Part shown: positions 8,694-16,909 of the stretch, one piece after another
Numbering within the stretch: the first letter of the stretch is position 1
How the letters are laid out: each line of letters begins with the position of its first letter
Source: an uncultured Eubacteriales bacterium
GTDB taxonomy: Bacteria > Bacillota > Clostridia > Oscillospirales > CAG-382
Assembly (NCBI GenBank): GCA_900551295.1
Contig: URVJ01000021.1
Coordinates: 1 to 40,017, forward strand
Direction: 5' to 3'
DNA: 40,017 nt
Notes under the pieces: model-generated
The model's input: the letters and a program-made list of their open reading frames with translations, nothing else
What the model was told of the DNA's origin: nothing
The model's database searches: none
Position numbers and translations under genes: made by a program

Positions 8694-10802
8694 TTAATAC
8701 ACTCCTTCTCCTGCCGTAATAAGCGCGTCGGCAACACCGCGCGTCAGCTTTGAAAGTATTCCGTCTACGTCGGCGTCGCTGTCTATACGGTTTGTCATGC
8801 CTGTCATATCGACTTTGATCTCAGCCGTGGTAAACCGGTTAATTGCTTCTTTTTCGGCTATATCGCGCAAGTATGAAAGCTCTTCGGAACTTTTCGACGT
8901 GTTCTTTGCGGTTGCGTCCGAACTTTCGGCAATGTCGGCAAGATTTGAAGAAAAATCGTCGCTTACAAAATCCGAAATTTCTCCTGCGTCGTAGCTGAAA
9001 AGACTGCCGACCTTGGCGTCAATGCCTTTGCCGAAGTTGTAGCCGGCTTTCGCGGCATCTCCGTAGTCAATATAGTCCATTTTAGAAACATATTCTTTCC
9101 AGCCGCTTTCGTCTTTGACCTTACTCTGCGCTTTTTCAAGGCTGTCGTAAAAATTATCAAGTCCGCCGGTAATATTTACTTTTATGCCTGGAATCTTGTT
9201 TAACAGATCCTCTATGCTGTGCGCAAGATGTGAGATATATCCGAGAATTTCAAGGCACATATCGTAAAACAATACTTTTACGGCTGCAGTGGGATTATTA
9301 AATACATTTCCGAAAAAGTTTGCAAACTTCGCAAAGAGATTCCATGTCGGGACAACAAAACTATTTGCAATAAAAGCACCGCATATCGAAAACGACGCAC
9401 AGATGATTCCCGTTGCACTCAAAGATGTTCCGGCAAATTTATTTATCGCGCCCACAGCAGCGTATATTACCGCAATTACGGCGATAATTCCGAGTATGAT
9501 CCACGTAATAGGACAAGCGAGCAGCGCGGTGTTTAAGCCGTACTGTGCCGCTGTTTCGGCTGCCGTTGCGCTTACTTGTGCATGAGTTGCCGCAGCGTGT
9601 GCATATGAAGCAGCCGCAAGAGCAATTTTTATACCCGTGCTGACAGTTTCAATTGCATTAACCGTTAACTGGTATCCGCAATATGCGCCGAGTGCCGCAA
9701 CAATTCCCCAGATAACGGGTGCGATAATTCCCCAGTTATCCTGTATAAATGACGCAAATCGCAAAGCTCCGTTTGTTGCCACGGTTATAACCGTTATAAT
9801 TCTTCCGACTCCTTGGACAAATAAGTTTGCAAATTCCTGTATCTGTCCCGAATTTTCGTTAAACAGGTTCATAAATCCGAGCACAGCCGGATAAAGCCCT
9901 GCGCCGACAGTCTCTTTAACATCGCCGAGCATATTGTTGAACGACGCTATTTGTCCTTTTGGTGTCTGCGACATAGTTTCATACATATTCGCCCAGCCTT
10001 CGTCTATAACGGAGTTAATAACCGCCGCAGCCTGCATTTCGGAGCTTACGTCGGCATATTCCGCACCAAGCTCGTTTACTATCTGCGAATGAGTTGCCGT
10101 GCCTTTTACAATGGCTTTCTGCGTTTCGGTAAATTTAAAGCCTTTTTCGTTCATGGCGTCAAATGAGCCGACCATGATTTTACCGAGATTTGTAGCGTAG
10201 TTTGTCATTGCGGTGCTGTCAAGTTCCGCGCCGCCAGACATACCGGCTGCATAGTTTATAAGCGTGTCCATCATGGAAGTTATCGCGTCGCCGTCGGTAA
10301 AGTACGTTGCAAGTTCCGCAGCTCCTGCGATCATGGCTTCGTCGCCGTACATACCGCCGCTTTGAATGTCCTGCGCCTTTTGAAGTATCTTGTTGTAATA
10401 ATCGCCCGTTCCCATGTTTGCGGTAACGGTTTTTAACTGCGATTGTGCGCCGATCTGAATGTCTGCAAGGTTTATTCCGTCAGTAACAAGTCCCTTTACG
10501 GCGTTTACACTCATATACGCGCCGGCAATTTTGGCTATTTTGCCTGCAAGTCCCTGCGCGGCAGACTCACCCTTTTTGATTTTTTCGTTATACTTATCTT
10601 GCTGTTCATTGCACTTTTTCCAGTTATCTTCCATTTTGTCAAGCTCAATGTTTGACTGGTCAAGAAGTTGGTGCATTTCACGAAAATCTTTCGTATTGAC
10701 GGAATTACCGGACGCTCGCTGAACGTTCTCAAAATTCTTGAGCATTAAATTCATTGCCGACGTGATCTTTTTGAGCACCGGAGACATACCGTCGTGCAAC
10801 AC
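8694..10802 (-). CDS. xkdO: Tape measure protein
   Basis: A 702-residue protein from the first canonical start, a GTG at 10802. It sets tail length and is ejected with the DNA. The N-terminus has the family pattern (LHDGMSPVLKKITSAMNLML). Hydrophobic, Ala/Ile/Val-rich segments lie at about residues 345-375, 425-450 and 460-480, and a long helical region lies before them. The GTG has no ribosome binding site. The reading frame stays open upstream to a TGA at 10833-10835 and encodes GRIQSSLV, which looks like native tape-measure sequence. A GGAGGTGA at 10833-10840 is placed to serve an ACG at 10826, which is probably the true start (see findings). Confidence 0.9.
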   Translation of the reverse strand: MLHDGMSPVLKKITSAMNLMLKNFENVQRASGNSVNTKDFREMHQLLDQSNIELDKMEDNWKKCNEQQDKYNEKIKKGESAAQGLAGKIAKIAGAYMSVNAVKGLVTDGINLADIQIGAQSQLKTVTANMGTGDYYNKILQKAQDIQSGGMYGDEAMIAGAAELATYFTDGDAITSMMDTLINYAAGMSGGAELDSTAMTNYATNLGKIMVGSFDAMNEKGFKFTETQKAIVKGTATHSQIVNELGAEYADVSSEMQAAAVINSVIDEGWANMYETMSQTPKGQIASFNNMLGDVKETVGAGLYPAVLGFMNLFNENSGQIQEFANLFVQGVGRIITVITVATNGALRFASFIQDNWGIIAPVIWGIVAALGAYCGYQLTVNAIETVSTGIKIALAAASYAHAAATHAQVSATAAETAAQYGLNTALLACPITWIILGIIAVIAVIYAAVGAINKFAGTSLSATGIICASFSICGAFIANSFVVPTWNLFAKFANFFGNVFNNPTAAVKVLFYDMCLEILGYISHLAHSIEDLLNKIPGIKVNITGGLDNFYDSLEKAQSKVKDESGWKEYVSKMDYIDYGDAAKAGYNFGKGIDAKVGSLFSYDAGEISDFVSDDFSSNLADIAESSDATAKNTSKSSEELSYLRDIAEKEAINRFTTAEIKVDMTGMTNRIDSDADVDGILSKLTRGVADALITAGEGVY

Positions 10803-10832
10803 AAGCGAAGATTGTATTCTTCCCGTTTGAAT

Positions 10833-10841
10833 TCACCTCCC
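10833..10841 (-). promoter_or_regulatory. Ribosome binding site for the tape measure gene
   Basis: The minus strand reads GGGAGGTGA here, a near-perfect complement to the 16S 3' end. GGAGG ends 9 nt before an in-frame ACG (10824-10826), which is the spacing seen before several TTG and ATG starts nearby. An in-frame TGA lies inside this site, and the first canonical start (GTG, 10802) is 33 nt beyond GGAGG. Confidence 0.6.
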
Positions 10842-10880
10842 AAAGCAAAGAGCAGTGCATTTTCCGCACCGCTCCGTAAT

Positions 10881-11051
10881 TTATTTCAGTTTTGCCGTCT
10901 CTTTTTTCTCATTCTCGGCACGAATGTCGATTGCCGCCCTTACAAAAGCTTTTTCGTATTCGTCAAGCGCAAGATACTCGGACGGTTTCCATTTGAATTT
11001 GTGGAGAGCATAGTAAGCGTAAGTCGCTTCCGGATCGCCCTCCGTTATCAG
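10881..11051 (-). CDS. Tail assembly chaperone, -1 frameshift extension
   Basis: This is the second half of a frameshifted tail chaperone (GT-like product). The reading frame has no ribosome binding site of its own. It starts to make sense where the XkdN-like gene ends, reading LITEGDPEATYAYYALHKFK followed by an acidic/basic helix ending KKETAKLK. A ribosome slipping back one base at the A-AAA-AAC site at 11051-11057 would add these 56 residues to the 143-residue chaperone, giving about 199 residues. The open frame continues upstream to 11096, but that part overlaps the first gene out of frame. It precedes the tape measure gene, the standard position. Confidence 0.78.
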   Translation of the reverse strand: MITEGDPEATYAYYALHKFKWKPSEYLALDEYEKAFVRAAIDIRAENEKKETAKLK

Positions 11052-11479
11052 TTTTTTGCTTCTTCGGTAAGCTCGTCCGCACCCTTGAAACCGCAAAGGT
11101 CAAGTATCTGAGCAATATATTCGTCAAACTCGCCGGGAGTAAGCATTGACGAGATAAGATCTTCGGCTTTTTTGACACCGTAACTGTCCTGCAGCTCAAT
11201 ATTGTTGAGATCTGGGAAAACCGTGCATTTGACCGCGATCTTTGCCTGATACTGCGGTACATCGACTTTCTGAGTGAACTGTCCGCGCTTTCCGGGCACG
11301 GGTATGTCACGTATGCTGTCGTTGCGTATCTTCTGGTTTTCGGAGGCGGAAATGCACCTGATCTCCCACTGTAAGGGCTTCCCGTTCTCGTCGGTAAAGC
11401 GTTCCGACGCGATAATTTTCTTGTTTTCAACCTGCTTTGCATTCTGCGCGAAAAACGCAGCTAATGTTGTATTTGCCAA
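11048..11479 (-). CDS. xkdN: Tail assembly chaperone (XkdN-like)
   Basis: A 143-residue protein beginning with a TTG start (MANTTLAAFFAQNAKQVENK), with GGAGG 9 nt upstream. It contains a beta-rich N-terminal part and a helical C-terminus (LTPGEFDEYIAQILDLCGFK) typical of the XkdN/G-type chaperones that coat the tape measure during tail assembly. The last codons before the TGA are GCA AAA AAC, which form a classical slippery heptamer. The short product is therefore expected along with a longer frameshifted one. It lies between the tail tube and tape measure genes. Confidence 0.85.
   Translation of the reverse strand: MANTTLAAFFAQNAKQVENKKIIASERFTDENGKPLQWEIRCISASENQKIRNDSIRDIPVPGKRGQFTQKVDVPQYQAKIAVKCTVFPDLNNIELQDSYGVKKAEDLISSMLTPGEFDEYIAQILDLCGFKGADELTEEAKN
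11051..11057 (-). other. Programmed -1 frameshift slippery site (A AAA AAC)
   Basis: On the minus strand the heptamer A AAA AAC lies in the correct X XXY YYZ phase at the last two sense codons of the tail chaperone gene, immediately before its TGA. A -1 slip continues as AAA CTG ATA ACG, which opens the downstream extension. The slippery-site type and the gene pair match the conserved G/GT frameshift of tailed phages. I did not identify a defined stimulatory stem-loop. Confidence 0.8.
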
Positions 11480-11496
11480 TGATATTTACCTCCGTA

Positions 11497-11970
11497 TTAC
11501 ATATAGTCCGGGTTCGTGAATTTTGACGAGCTTGTATATCCGTTTGCGTAACCGCTTATTTCCTGTTCGATAAAATTACCCTCGGAATCGGCGAGCGACA
11601 GCAATATGTCTCCGTCGAGCACACAATCGTTGTATGTCTTGGTGCTTCTTCCGACAGACGTTGCCGGATCTTCGTTTGACACCTGAATTTCAAATCCGGG
11701 CATTACGCCGTTCTTTATAAAGCTGTAAACAATGTCGTCGAATATCTCCGTACACTTGTATATTGTCATGGTAAACGGGATTTTTACCGAAACCGCCTTT
11801 ACACCGACAACGGGATTGCCGAGAACCGGTACTTCCTTTGTGGAAATATTCGCCTTTGCTTCAAACTTTTTGCACATCATGACAGAATAGCGTTTTCCGT
11901 CGATTTTTGCAAAGACTTCGGCAAATTTCGCGTTTACGGCATCCTTTGTATTCATTCCATCAGTAAACAA
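11497..11970 (-). CDS. xkdM: Tail tube protein (XkdM family)
   Basis: A 157-residue protein: MFTDGMNTKDAVNAKFAEVF, then a beta-rich core including PVLGNPVVGVKAVSVKIPFT and GFEIQVSNEDPATSVGRSTK, as in XkdM tail-tube proteins of contractile phages. The start is TTG at 11970 with GGAGG 9 nt upstream; the first ATG lies 15 nt further in and has no ribosome binding site. It follows the sheath gene. Stacked rings of this protein form the inner tube. Confidence 0.92.
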   Translation of the reverse strand: MFTDGMNTKDAVNAKFAEVFAKIDGKRYSVMMCKKFEAKANISTKEVPVLGNPVVGVKAVSVKIPFTMTIYKCTEIFDDIVYSFIKNGVMPGFEIQVSNEDPATSVGRSTKTYNDCVLDGDILLSLADSEGNFIEQEISGYANGYTSSSKFTNPDYM

Positions 11971-11989
11971 TTTTCTGTTCCTCCGTTTC

Positions 11990-13333
11990 TTATACTATCA
12001 TTACGCGCATATACAACTGATCCATGGTGTTCACGGGCTGAATGCCGTCAAAATCCACCGTAACGGCGCGCTTTTTCTCGCCGGCTGATGTCTTTACCGT
12101 CTTTTCGTCAAAGTTTTCTATCGCGCCGACAGACTGAAGATCTTTCATAAGCTTCACAAGACCGTTCCAAAGCGATTCGCGCCCAGATTCGTTGTTCGGC
12201 ACTTTGCCGTGATACTGCCCGTTAAACAGAACCGACGTATCAATTGCAATGCGGTCAATTATTCTTACAGTCTGATTGTCGGAAAAATCTTCGCCTTTTG
12301 TCTGAGTATAGGTCACAAGCGAATTTATGTCTTTGAGGACCTTGACTGTGCCGTTATCGTTGTGGAGCATGAATTTGCCGTCCGAGATTGCCTTTTCAAG
12401 ATCTGAAAGCGTGTAATCGGTGTTTACGACGAGTTCTCCGTCGTATTCGGTATTTGTAAGCGATTCGTTTACGTCGGCTGCGGCAAGCGCACCGGATACC
12501 CAGTATACAAGCTCGTTTGAAGCAGTGCCGTCTTTTGTAAACGCATTGTTCCATACGCCGACAACACCCTCATAATCGCCCGACGGCTCATATGCGCAAA
12601 GCTGTATTTTCTTTCCGAGTTCATCTCTCATGCGCTTTGCGAATTTTTCAAACAGCTTTATTGTTGCCGCGCTTTGAGTATCGCTGTCGGATGTTTTTCT
12701 TACCGGACAGCACAGCACGTTGTAATAATAGCTTTCGATTGCATTCAAGAAATTCTGATAATGAGTTCCGGTAATCTCTCCGTCCGCACCCTGTGTAAAA
12801 GGGCTTCCGGAGTCTGCGGCAAGCGTTCCGGTACTGTTCCAGATAACATAATCGTTTGCTTTAAGCTCGGATATGTTCTTTACCGTCTGCGTGTCAACAA
12901 GCCCTGAGCCGAAATACGTGCTTACGTCAAACGCCGAAGTATTGTCAACGTTTGCTGCAACCGATACTTTTATCTGATTTCCGAGAACACCCGGATATTT
13001 TGCCTTTCCGTACTTTGCGTTCTGAGCCGCAACACCTGTGCCGAGCCTGTAACAAAGCACAGTCTTTGCGTGTGTGAATACCTCGCGAAGCGCTCTCATT
13101 GCAGCGTTGTCGGCAGTGTATTCATATCCGAACAGTTTCATGCTGTTCTTTTCAAAATCTTCCGCAGTAACTTCAAATATTTTTACTTCTTCGCCCCAAG
13201 ACAAGGTGAGAGGACAAGCAACAATTCCGCGCTGTGCAATATTCTGCTTGCTATTTGTACGGCTTATAAAATTTATATATGCGCCGGACAGCACTTTGTC
13301 CTGCGCCGTGAAACTTCCGCCCCCATATGCCAT
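11990..13333 (-). CDS. xkdK: Contractile tail sheath protein (XkdK family)
   Basis: A 447-residue protein. The N-terminus MAYGGGSFTAQDKVLSGAYI with INFISRTNS and the middle LTLSWGEEVKIFEVTAEDF are typical of the PBSX-type sheath. The C-terminal domain contains DRIAIDTSVLFNGQYHGKVP and ends in RAVTVDFDGIQPVNTMDQLY. This gene identifies the phage as a myovirus. The tube gene follows directly. AGGAAAGG lies upstream of the ATG. Confidence 0.95.
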   Translation of the reverse strand: MAYGGGSFTAQDKVLSGAYINFISRTNSKQNIAQRGIVACPLTLSWGEEVKIFEVTAEDFEKNSMKLFGYEYTADNAAMRALREVFTHAKTVLCYRLGTGVAAQNAKYGKAKYPGVLGNQIKVSVAANVDNTSAFDVSTYFGSGLVDTQTVKNISELKANDYVIWNSTGTLAADSGSPFTQGADGEITGTHYQNFLNAIESYYYNVLCCPVRKTSDSDTQSAATIKLFEKFAKRMRDELGKKIQLCAYEPSGDYEGVVGVWNNAFTKDGTASNELVYWVSGALAAADVNESLTNTEYDGELVVNTDYTLSDLEKAISDGKFMLHNDNGTVKVLKDINSLVTYTQTKGEDFSDNQTVRIIDRIAIDTSVLFNGQYHGKVPNNESGRESLWNGLVKLMKDLQSVGAIENFDEKTVKTSAGEKKRAVTVDFDGIQPVNTMDQLYMRVMIV

Positions 13334-13334
13334 A

Positions 13335-13517
13335 TCAGTTTACCTTTCCTTTCATGTAATTTTCAATCATTTCCGACGCTGCTTCTGCGGTATAAGATTC
13401 GCCGTCCGAAAGCAGAGCGCCTAAAAGGTCTTTGTATTTCAAAAAACTGTCCGAATTTATAAGCTGTTCTTTGGTAAAAACAATCTCTTCGGTTTCACTT
13501 TTCTTTTTGTCAGTCAT
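13335..13517 (-). CDS. Small conserved phage protein before the sheath gene
   Basis: A 60-residue charged, helical protein (MTDKKKSETEEIVFTKEQLI ... SEMIENYMKGK). AGGAGG lies upstream of the ATG, and the gene overlaps the terminator-like gene by 8 nt. Short proteins of this kind are common between the tail terminator and sheath genes of PBSX-like phages. Their function is not known to me. It ends one base before the sheath gene ATG. Confidence 0.75.
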   Translation of the reverse strand: MTDKKKSETEEIVFTKEQLINSDSFLKYKDLLGALLSDGESYTAEAASEMIENYMKGKVN

Positions 13518-13959
13518 CTTGTTTTACCTCCTGTTCAATAATTAATGTTTCCATTGTATTGTCTTCGCCGAAATATGCCGAATACGTAAAGAACGGATAT
13601 GACACAAAACAATGCAGCGTGTCGTCGCTTATTTCAGACGAAAACTCCGTGCAGTGAACAATGTCGCCGCCGGACGTCTGTACGGTTTCGAGCACTCTGC
13701 CGAGTATGTCTGCTTTTTCAAGACATTCCACACGCATACCTTCGCCGAAAGAGGGAAAATATATCACGTCAAACGTCACGCTTTTTGCAAAACGCGAACC
13801 CATTTCACGTGAGTTTTCGGGGTTCATCGGCAAGACAATAAAATCGCCGTTGTTTAACCCCTGTTTTACCTCTCCGCCGAATATTCCCGAACCGGGAAAA
13901 GCAGCGTGTAAAGCAAGAGTTACCGCGTCAAAGACGGCATTGTAATCAATTTTCGCCAC
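13510..13959 (-). CDS. Tail terminator-like protein (XkdJ position, DUF6838-like)
   Basis: A 149-residue protein: MAKIDYNAVFDAVTLALHAA, then GSGIFGGEVKQGLNNGDFIV and FAKSVTFDVIYFPSFGEGMR, with a beta-rich C-terminus. This resembles the phage tail terminator family found in clostridial myoviruses. The start is GTG at 13959, with AGGAGG 9 nt upstream. It overlaps the gp10-like gene by 14 nt. It is expected to cap the tail at the head-proximal end and set up the head-tail joint. Confidence 0.72.
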   Translation of the reverse strand: MAKIDYNAVFDAVTLALHAAFPGSGIFGGEVKQGLNNGDFIVLPMNPENSREMGSRFAKSVTFDVIYFPSFGEGMRVECLEKADILGRVLETVQTSGGDIVHCTEFSSEISDDTLHCFVSYPFFTYSAYFGEDNTMETLIIEQEVKQDD

Positions 13960-14584
13960 CGCCGAACGCCTCCTTTAAGAATTTTTCAAGCTCTCGCTGT
14001 ACAATCTCCGGAGTTTTCTTTTTTAGATCCGCTTCGGAATACCTCATCATGTACCGCCCGTTTACCCAGCCTTTTTTTAATTGCTTCCCGAGTGCCGGAA
14101 CGTATCTGCCGGGCGTCTGTCTGTGACCGTATTCCACGTAGCTCGCATATTTCACCGGGTTTATAATCCGGATAATATAATGCCCTCCGGATTTTTGAAC
14201 GGACAGGTTTTTCGCATATTCGGAGATCTGTGACGCAGTCGGCGAACCTTTCCCGCTTTTTGCCTGTTCTTCCGTTTCCGATGTCCAGCCTCTGCGTAGC
14301 GTGCCACCCGTATAACTGCCCCAGTATTGTTCAAGACGGGCAGCTTCTGCGGAAAGAAACTTCTTTTTTTCGCCGCTTTTGCCAACGGCTGTAACAAACT
14401 TTTCGCCGGTCAGTTCGGGTTTTACGCCTACCGGGGTTCGCTTTACGGCAAGTGAAATCAACATTGCCGCAAGCTTTTTTGACATATGGTCGCAAAACTT
14501 GTCAAGTTCAATATTTTCAATCTTTCCGAGCTTTTCACGTAATTCCCTTAACTGCTTAAATTCCGCTTTTCCCCAGCTTGGCAT
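13946..14584 (-). CDS. xkdI: HK97 gp10-like tail component (XkdI)
   Basis: A 212-residue protein beginning MPSWGKAEFKQLRELREKLG, the standard start of HK97-gp10/XkdI-like head-tail joining proteins. It continues with AAMLISLAVKRTPVGVKPEL, a basic middle and the C-terminal motif ASYVEYGHRQTPGRYVPALG, which is diagnostic of the family. I chose the ATG at 14584, which has AAGGGG 8 nt upstream and overlaps the previous stop (TAATG). A GTG three codons earlier lacks a ribosome binding site. Confidence 0.88.
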   Translation of the reverse strand: MPSWGKAEFKQLRELREKLGKIENIELDKFCDHMSKKLAAMLISLAVKRTPVGVKPELTGEKFVTAVGKSGEKKKFLSAEAARLEQYWGSYTGGTLRRGWTSETEEQAKSGKGSPTASQISEYAKNLSVQKSGGHYIIRIINPVKYASYVEYGHRQTPGRYVPALGKQLKKGWVNGRYMMRYSEADLKKKTPEIVQRELEKFLKEAFGGGEN

Positions 14585-14952
14585 TATGCCCACCCCTTAA
14601 ATAATTCGAGCGGTATCTGCTTGTGTACCGAGTATACCGCCGGTACTCCGCTTCTCTCGTATACCTGCGACGTGCCGTTTTGCGTCACCGTGATTTTCGA
14701 GCCTTCGGGTATGTCGATACTTTTGTCAACATAAAGTTTTATACTCTGCGTCTTTTCTGCGGCGCTTTCGGCGCTTCCTGCACTGTTTACGCTCTGATAA
14801 GACAGACGGCAGGGCACGTCCGTATAAATTTCATTTTCTGTCTGTATGACGCGCCCTGTTTTTTTGTCCGTGCCGTTTTGCCTTACCGTGACCGTGCATT
14901 TCCCGTCCCAAAGACTTTTTAACGCTGCCGAATACAATTCGCTGTTTACCAT
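14584..14952 (-). CDS. Head-closure / minor capsid protein (XkdH position)
   Basis: A 122-residue protein beginning MVNSELYSAALKSLWDGKCT, with beta strands and a Thr/Ser-rich middle (TVTVRQNGTDKKTGRVIQTE). The content and position (between the gp6-like connector and gp10) fit a phage head-closure protein. I chose the ATG at 14952, which has AGGAGG 5 nt upstream. The longer open frame to 15009 would include unlikely residues. It overlaps the preceding gene by 7 nt. Confidence 0.75.
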   Translation of the reverse strand: MVNSELYSAALKSLWDGKCTVTVRQNGTDKKTGRVIQTENEIYTDVPCRLSYQSVNSAGSAESAAEKTQSIKLYVDKSIDIPEGSKITVTQNGTSQVYERSGVPAVYSVHKQIPLELFKGWA

Positions 14953-15335
14953 GAAAGCCTCCTGTAACGCAAAATAACGGCATTGTCGGGTGTTGTAAGC
15001 TTTTCGCATAAAGCGTTAAACTTTTCTTCGGGAGTACCGTCCGAACCTTGCGCAAACGTTACCGATATGTCGCCCTCGGATATGCTCTGAGCCGGTGCTG
15101 TAAAATCGAATACTCCGTCAAGCTGTCCGCTTGCCTTTTTGTCTTTGAGAAAAAAGCCGGCTGCCATGTCAACATGAACATAGAAAAGACCGTCGGGCAC
15201 CACACTTGTGTTGGTGAGTGCCGTCAGAGTCTTTCCGGCTTTGGCTGTACAGTATTCAATCGCGGAATTGTCTGTGTCCGTCGGCTTGTACCCGAGCATT
15301 TCAAGACGTGTCTTTACGTCATTTACGCTTACCAT
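14946..15335 (-). CDS. Head-tail connector protein (gp6-like / YqbG)
   Basis: A 129-residue protein beginning MVSVNDVKTRLEMLGYKPTD, mainly helical at the N-terminus (IEYCTAKAGKTLTALTNTSV), with a middle typical of phage head-tail connectors (YVHVDMAAGFFLKDKKASGQ). It follows the major capsid gene, as in PBSX-like phages. There is no good ribosome binding site, so translation may be coupled to the capsid gene, which ends 6 nt upstream of the ATG. Confidence 0.78.
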   Translation of the reverse strand: MVSVNDVKTRLEMLGYKPTDTDNSAIEYCTAKAGKTLTALTNTSVVPDGLFYVHVDMAAGFFLKDKKASGQLDGVFDFTAPAQSISEGDISVTFAQGSDGTPEEKFNALCEKLTTPDNAVILRYRRLSW

Positions 15336-15340
15336 AGCTT

Positions 15341-16261
15341 TTACGCTATTTCAAACCAACCCTTTGTTTTCGGGTTGTCGGACGCTTCGGGCGTTACCTT
15401 TATGTAACCGTTGCTGCCTGCAATCTTCGCATAATATGTCTTGTCGGCTGACGGTGTAGTGTCGGTCGAAGCTGTTGCAGCTCCCTTGAACAGCCTTACG
15501 TCCTTGGTTTCGTCGTAAAGAGCGGCAATGTAATACTTGCGTGCAACTATCGTGTTCATTCTGTGGTCGATGTCGCGATCCTGTTCAATCTCAGTGCCTT
15601 TTTTGTTGAAAAGCTTAACGGCTTCCTTAGTCGCAATGTAAACCGAGCCGGGCGTTGCGTCCTTTTTGTTGTAGATGTTAATTCCGGCAACGGTGCCGAC
15701 GTATCCGGTTCTTGCAAACGCTTCGACGTACTGCAGGGACATTCCGAGTTCTTTTCTGATTTCGGCGTTGTCCTTTGCGCATACAAACGCGAACATATTT
15801 ACGTCCTGCGGCTTTTCATACGGAAGAAGAGCCTGTGCGTCGCAGAATGCCGAAAAGTCAAGTTTCTGCGTCGGGAAAACAATAGGCGTCTTTGCAAACT
15901 CCGCGTAAATGTCGGCGTTTACAGTGTTGAACATATCCGTGCCCATGTGCTTTGTGCCGACGGGAACAAGCTCCGGATCTGCCATTTCCTGCTCGTCGTA
16001 GTAAACAAACTTATTCTGTGCAAGAAGAATTTCGTAGGTCTTAGGCTCGAAATCCACCTGAATGCTCTTGGTGTTGCCCTGACCTACGGTAAGCTTTTCG
16101 GTGCCGCTTGTAGCCTTATATACGTTTACCTTGCGTATCATGCCTGCTTCGCCGACAAGCGAGTTGTCCACAGTGCAGAACTGCTCAAGGTCAAGATGTG
16201 AATTGTACTGATCCTCTACTTCGTTCGAGAGATAAAAATTGTCGTAAATTGTGTGTGCCAT
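15341..16261 (-). CDS. Major capsid protein
   Basis: A 306-residue protein beginning MAHTIYDNFYLSNEVEDQYN, with GMIRKVNVYKATSGTEKLTV and QVDFEPKTYEILLAQNKFVY. A typical middle reads MGTDMFNTVNADIYAEFAKT and a second half reads FARTGYVGTVAGINIYNKKD. It matches the capsid family of PBSX-like clostridial phages. The last ~40 residues (DTTPSADKTYYAKIAGSNGY ... KTKGWFEIA) look like a separate small beta domain. GGAGG lies 10 nt before the ATG. The gene follows the scaffold gene, as expected. Confidence 0.92.
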   Translation of the reverse strand: MAHTIYDNFYLSNEVEDQYNSHLDLEQFCTVDNSLVGEAGMIRKVNVYKATSGTEKLTVGQGNTKSIQVDFEPKTYEILLAQNKFVYYDEQEMADPELVPVGTKHMGTDMFNTVNADIYAEFAKTPIVFPTQKLDFSAFCDAQALLPYEKPQDVNMFAFVCAKDNAEIRKELGMSLQYVEAFARTGYVGTVAGINIYNKKDATPGSVYIATKEAVKLFNKKGTEIEQDRDIDHRMNTIVARKYYIAALYDETKDVRLFKGAATASTDTTPSADKTYYAKIAGSNGYIKVTPEASDNPKTKGWFEIA

Positions 16262-16267
16262 TAAAGA

Positions 16268-16909
16268 TTAACCTCCGTTGTAAATTTCTTTGTACCGTTC
16301 GGGATTTTCTTTTGAAAATTTGTATCTTTCCGCGGACGGCATTTTTCGTAATGTTTCGAGCGTCATGCTCTGCGCCGACGGCTTCTTTCCACCGGGATTC
16401 CCCGGCTGCATACCGGACATCTGGTGCGTGGGTTCCTGTGCGCTTTCAAACATAAACGACGTGTTTTCGGACTTTACAAGCTTTGATATTTCCTCGTCAA
16501 GTCCTTTTACGCTGCCGTCGTCGGAAAGCTTTGCACCGCTTAAAAATTCGGCAAGCAGCGCTTTTGCGGCAACATTGTTTTTTGCTTTTGCCGCGCTCAG
16601 TGCCTTGTCAACCGCATTATCAAGCCTTATACGCGAGATCTCCGCGTCATACTTCTTTTTTGCGTCGGCGTTTTGTGTCTGTAAGGTTGCGATCTGCGCT
16701 TTAAGTTCGTCGGCGTTTCCGGAAGACGCCTTAAGTTCTTCAAGCTGCGTATCACGTTCCTTAATTGTTTCTTCGGCGGCTTTGAGCGCCTCCGACTTTG
16801 TGTTGAAATCGGACTTTGAAACAAAGTTCTTGCCGATTTCCTGTGAAATCTGCTTGTCAATATCCTCGGTGTAATTGTCTGCGAGAATATTTTTGAGCCA
16901 TTCCAGCAT
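16268..16909 (-). CDS. Capsid scaffolding protein
   Basis: A 213-residue, strongly helical and charged protein (MLEWLKNILADNYTEDIDKQ; coiled coil at about residues 30-110 with ETIKERDTQLEELKASS). A polar C-terminal region contains MSGMQPGNPGGKKPSA. This is the pattern of phage minor structural/scaffold proteins (GPO/gp20 type) preceding capsid genes. I chose the ATG at 16909, which has AAGGAG 5 nt upstream. The frame is open to 17083, but that stretch contains the stem-loop region and has no ribosome binding site. Confidence 0.85.
   Translation of the reverse strand: MLEWLKNILADNYTEDIDKQISQEIGKNFVSKSDFNTKSEALKAAEETIKERDTQLEELKASSGNADELKAQIATLQTQNADAKKKYDAEISRIRLDNAVDKALSAAKAKNNVAAKALLAEFLSGAKLSDDGSVKGLDEEISKLVKSENTSFMFESAQEPTHQMSGMQPGNPGGKKPSAQSMTLETLRKMPSAERYKFSKENPERYKEIYNGG

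Noticed and set aside
10963..11442. A 159-codon minus-strand ORF overlapping the tail chaperone
   Set aside because: It has atypical composition (Arg/Ser/Thr-rich) and overlaps the XkdN gene in another frame; the frameshift product explains the region better.
15563..16201. A 212-codon plus-strand ORF opposite the major capsid gene
   Set aside because: It is antisense to a certain gene, with no recognisable domain and no plausible promoter.
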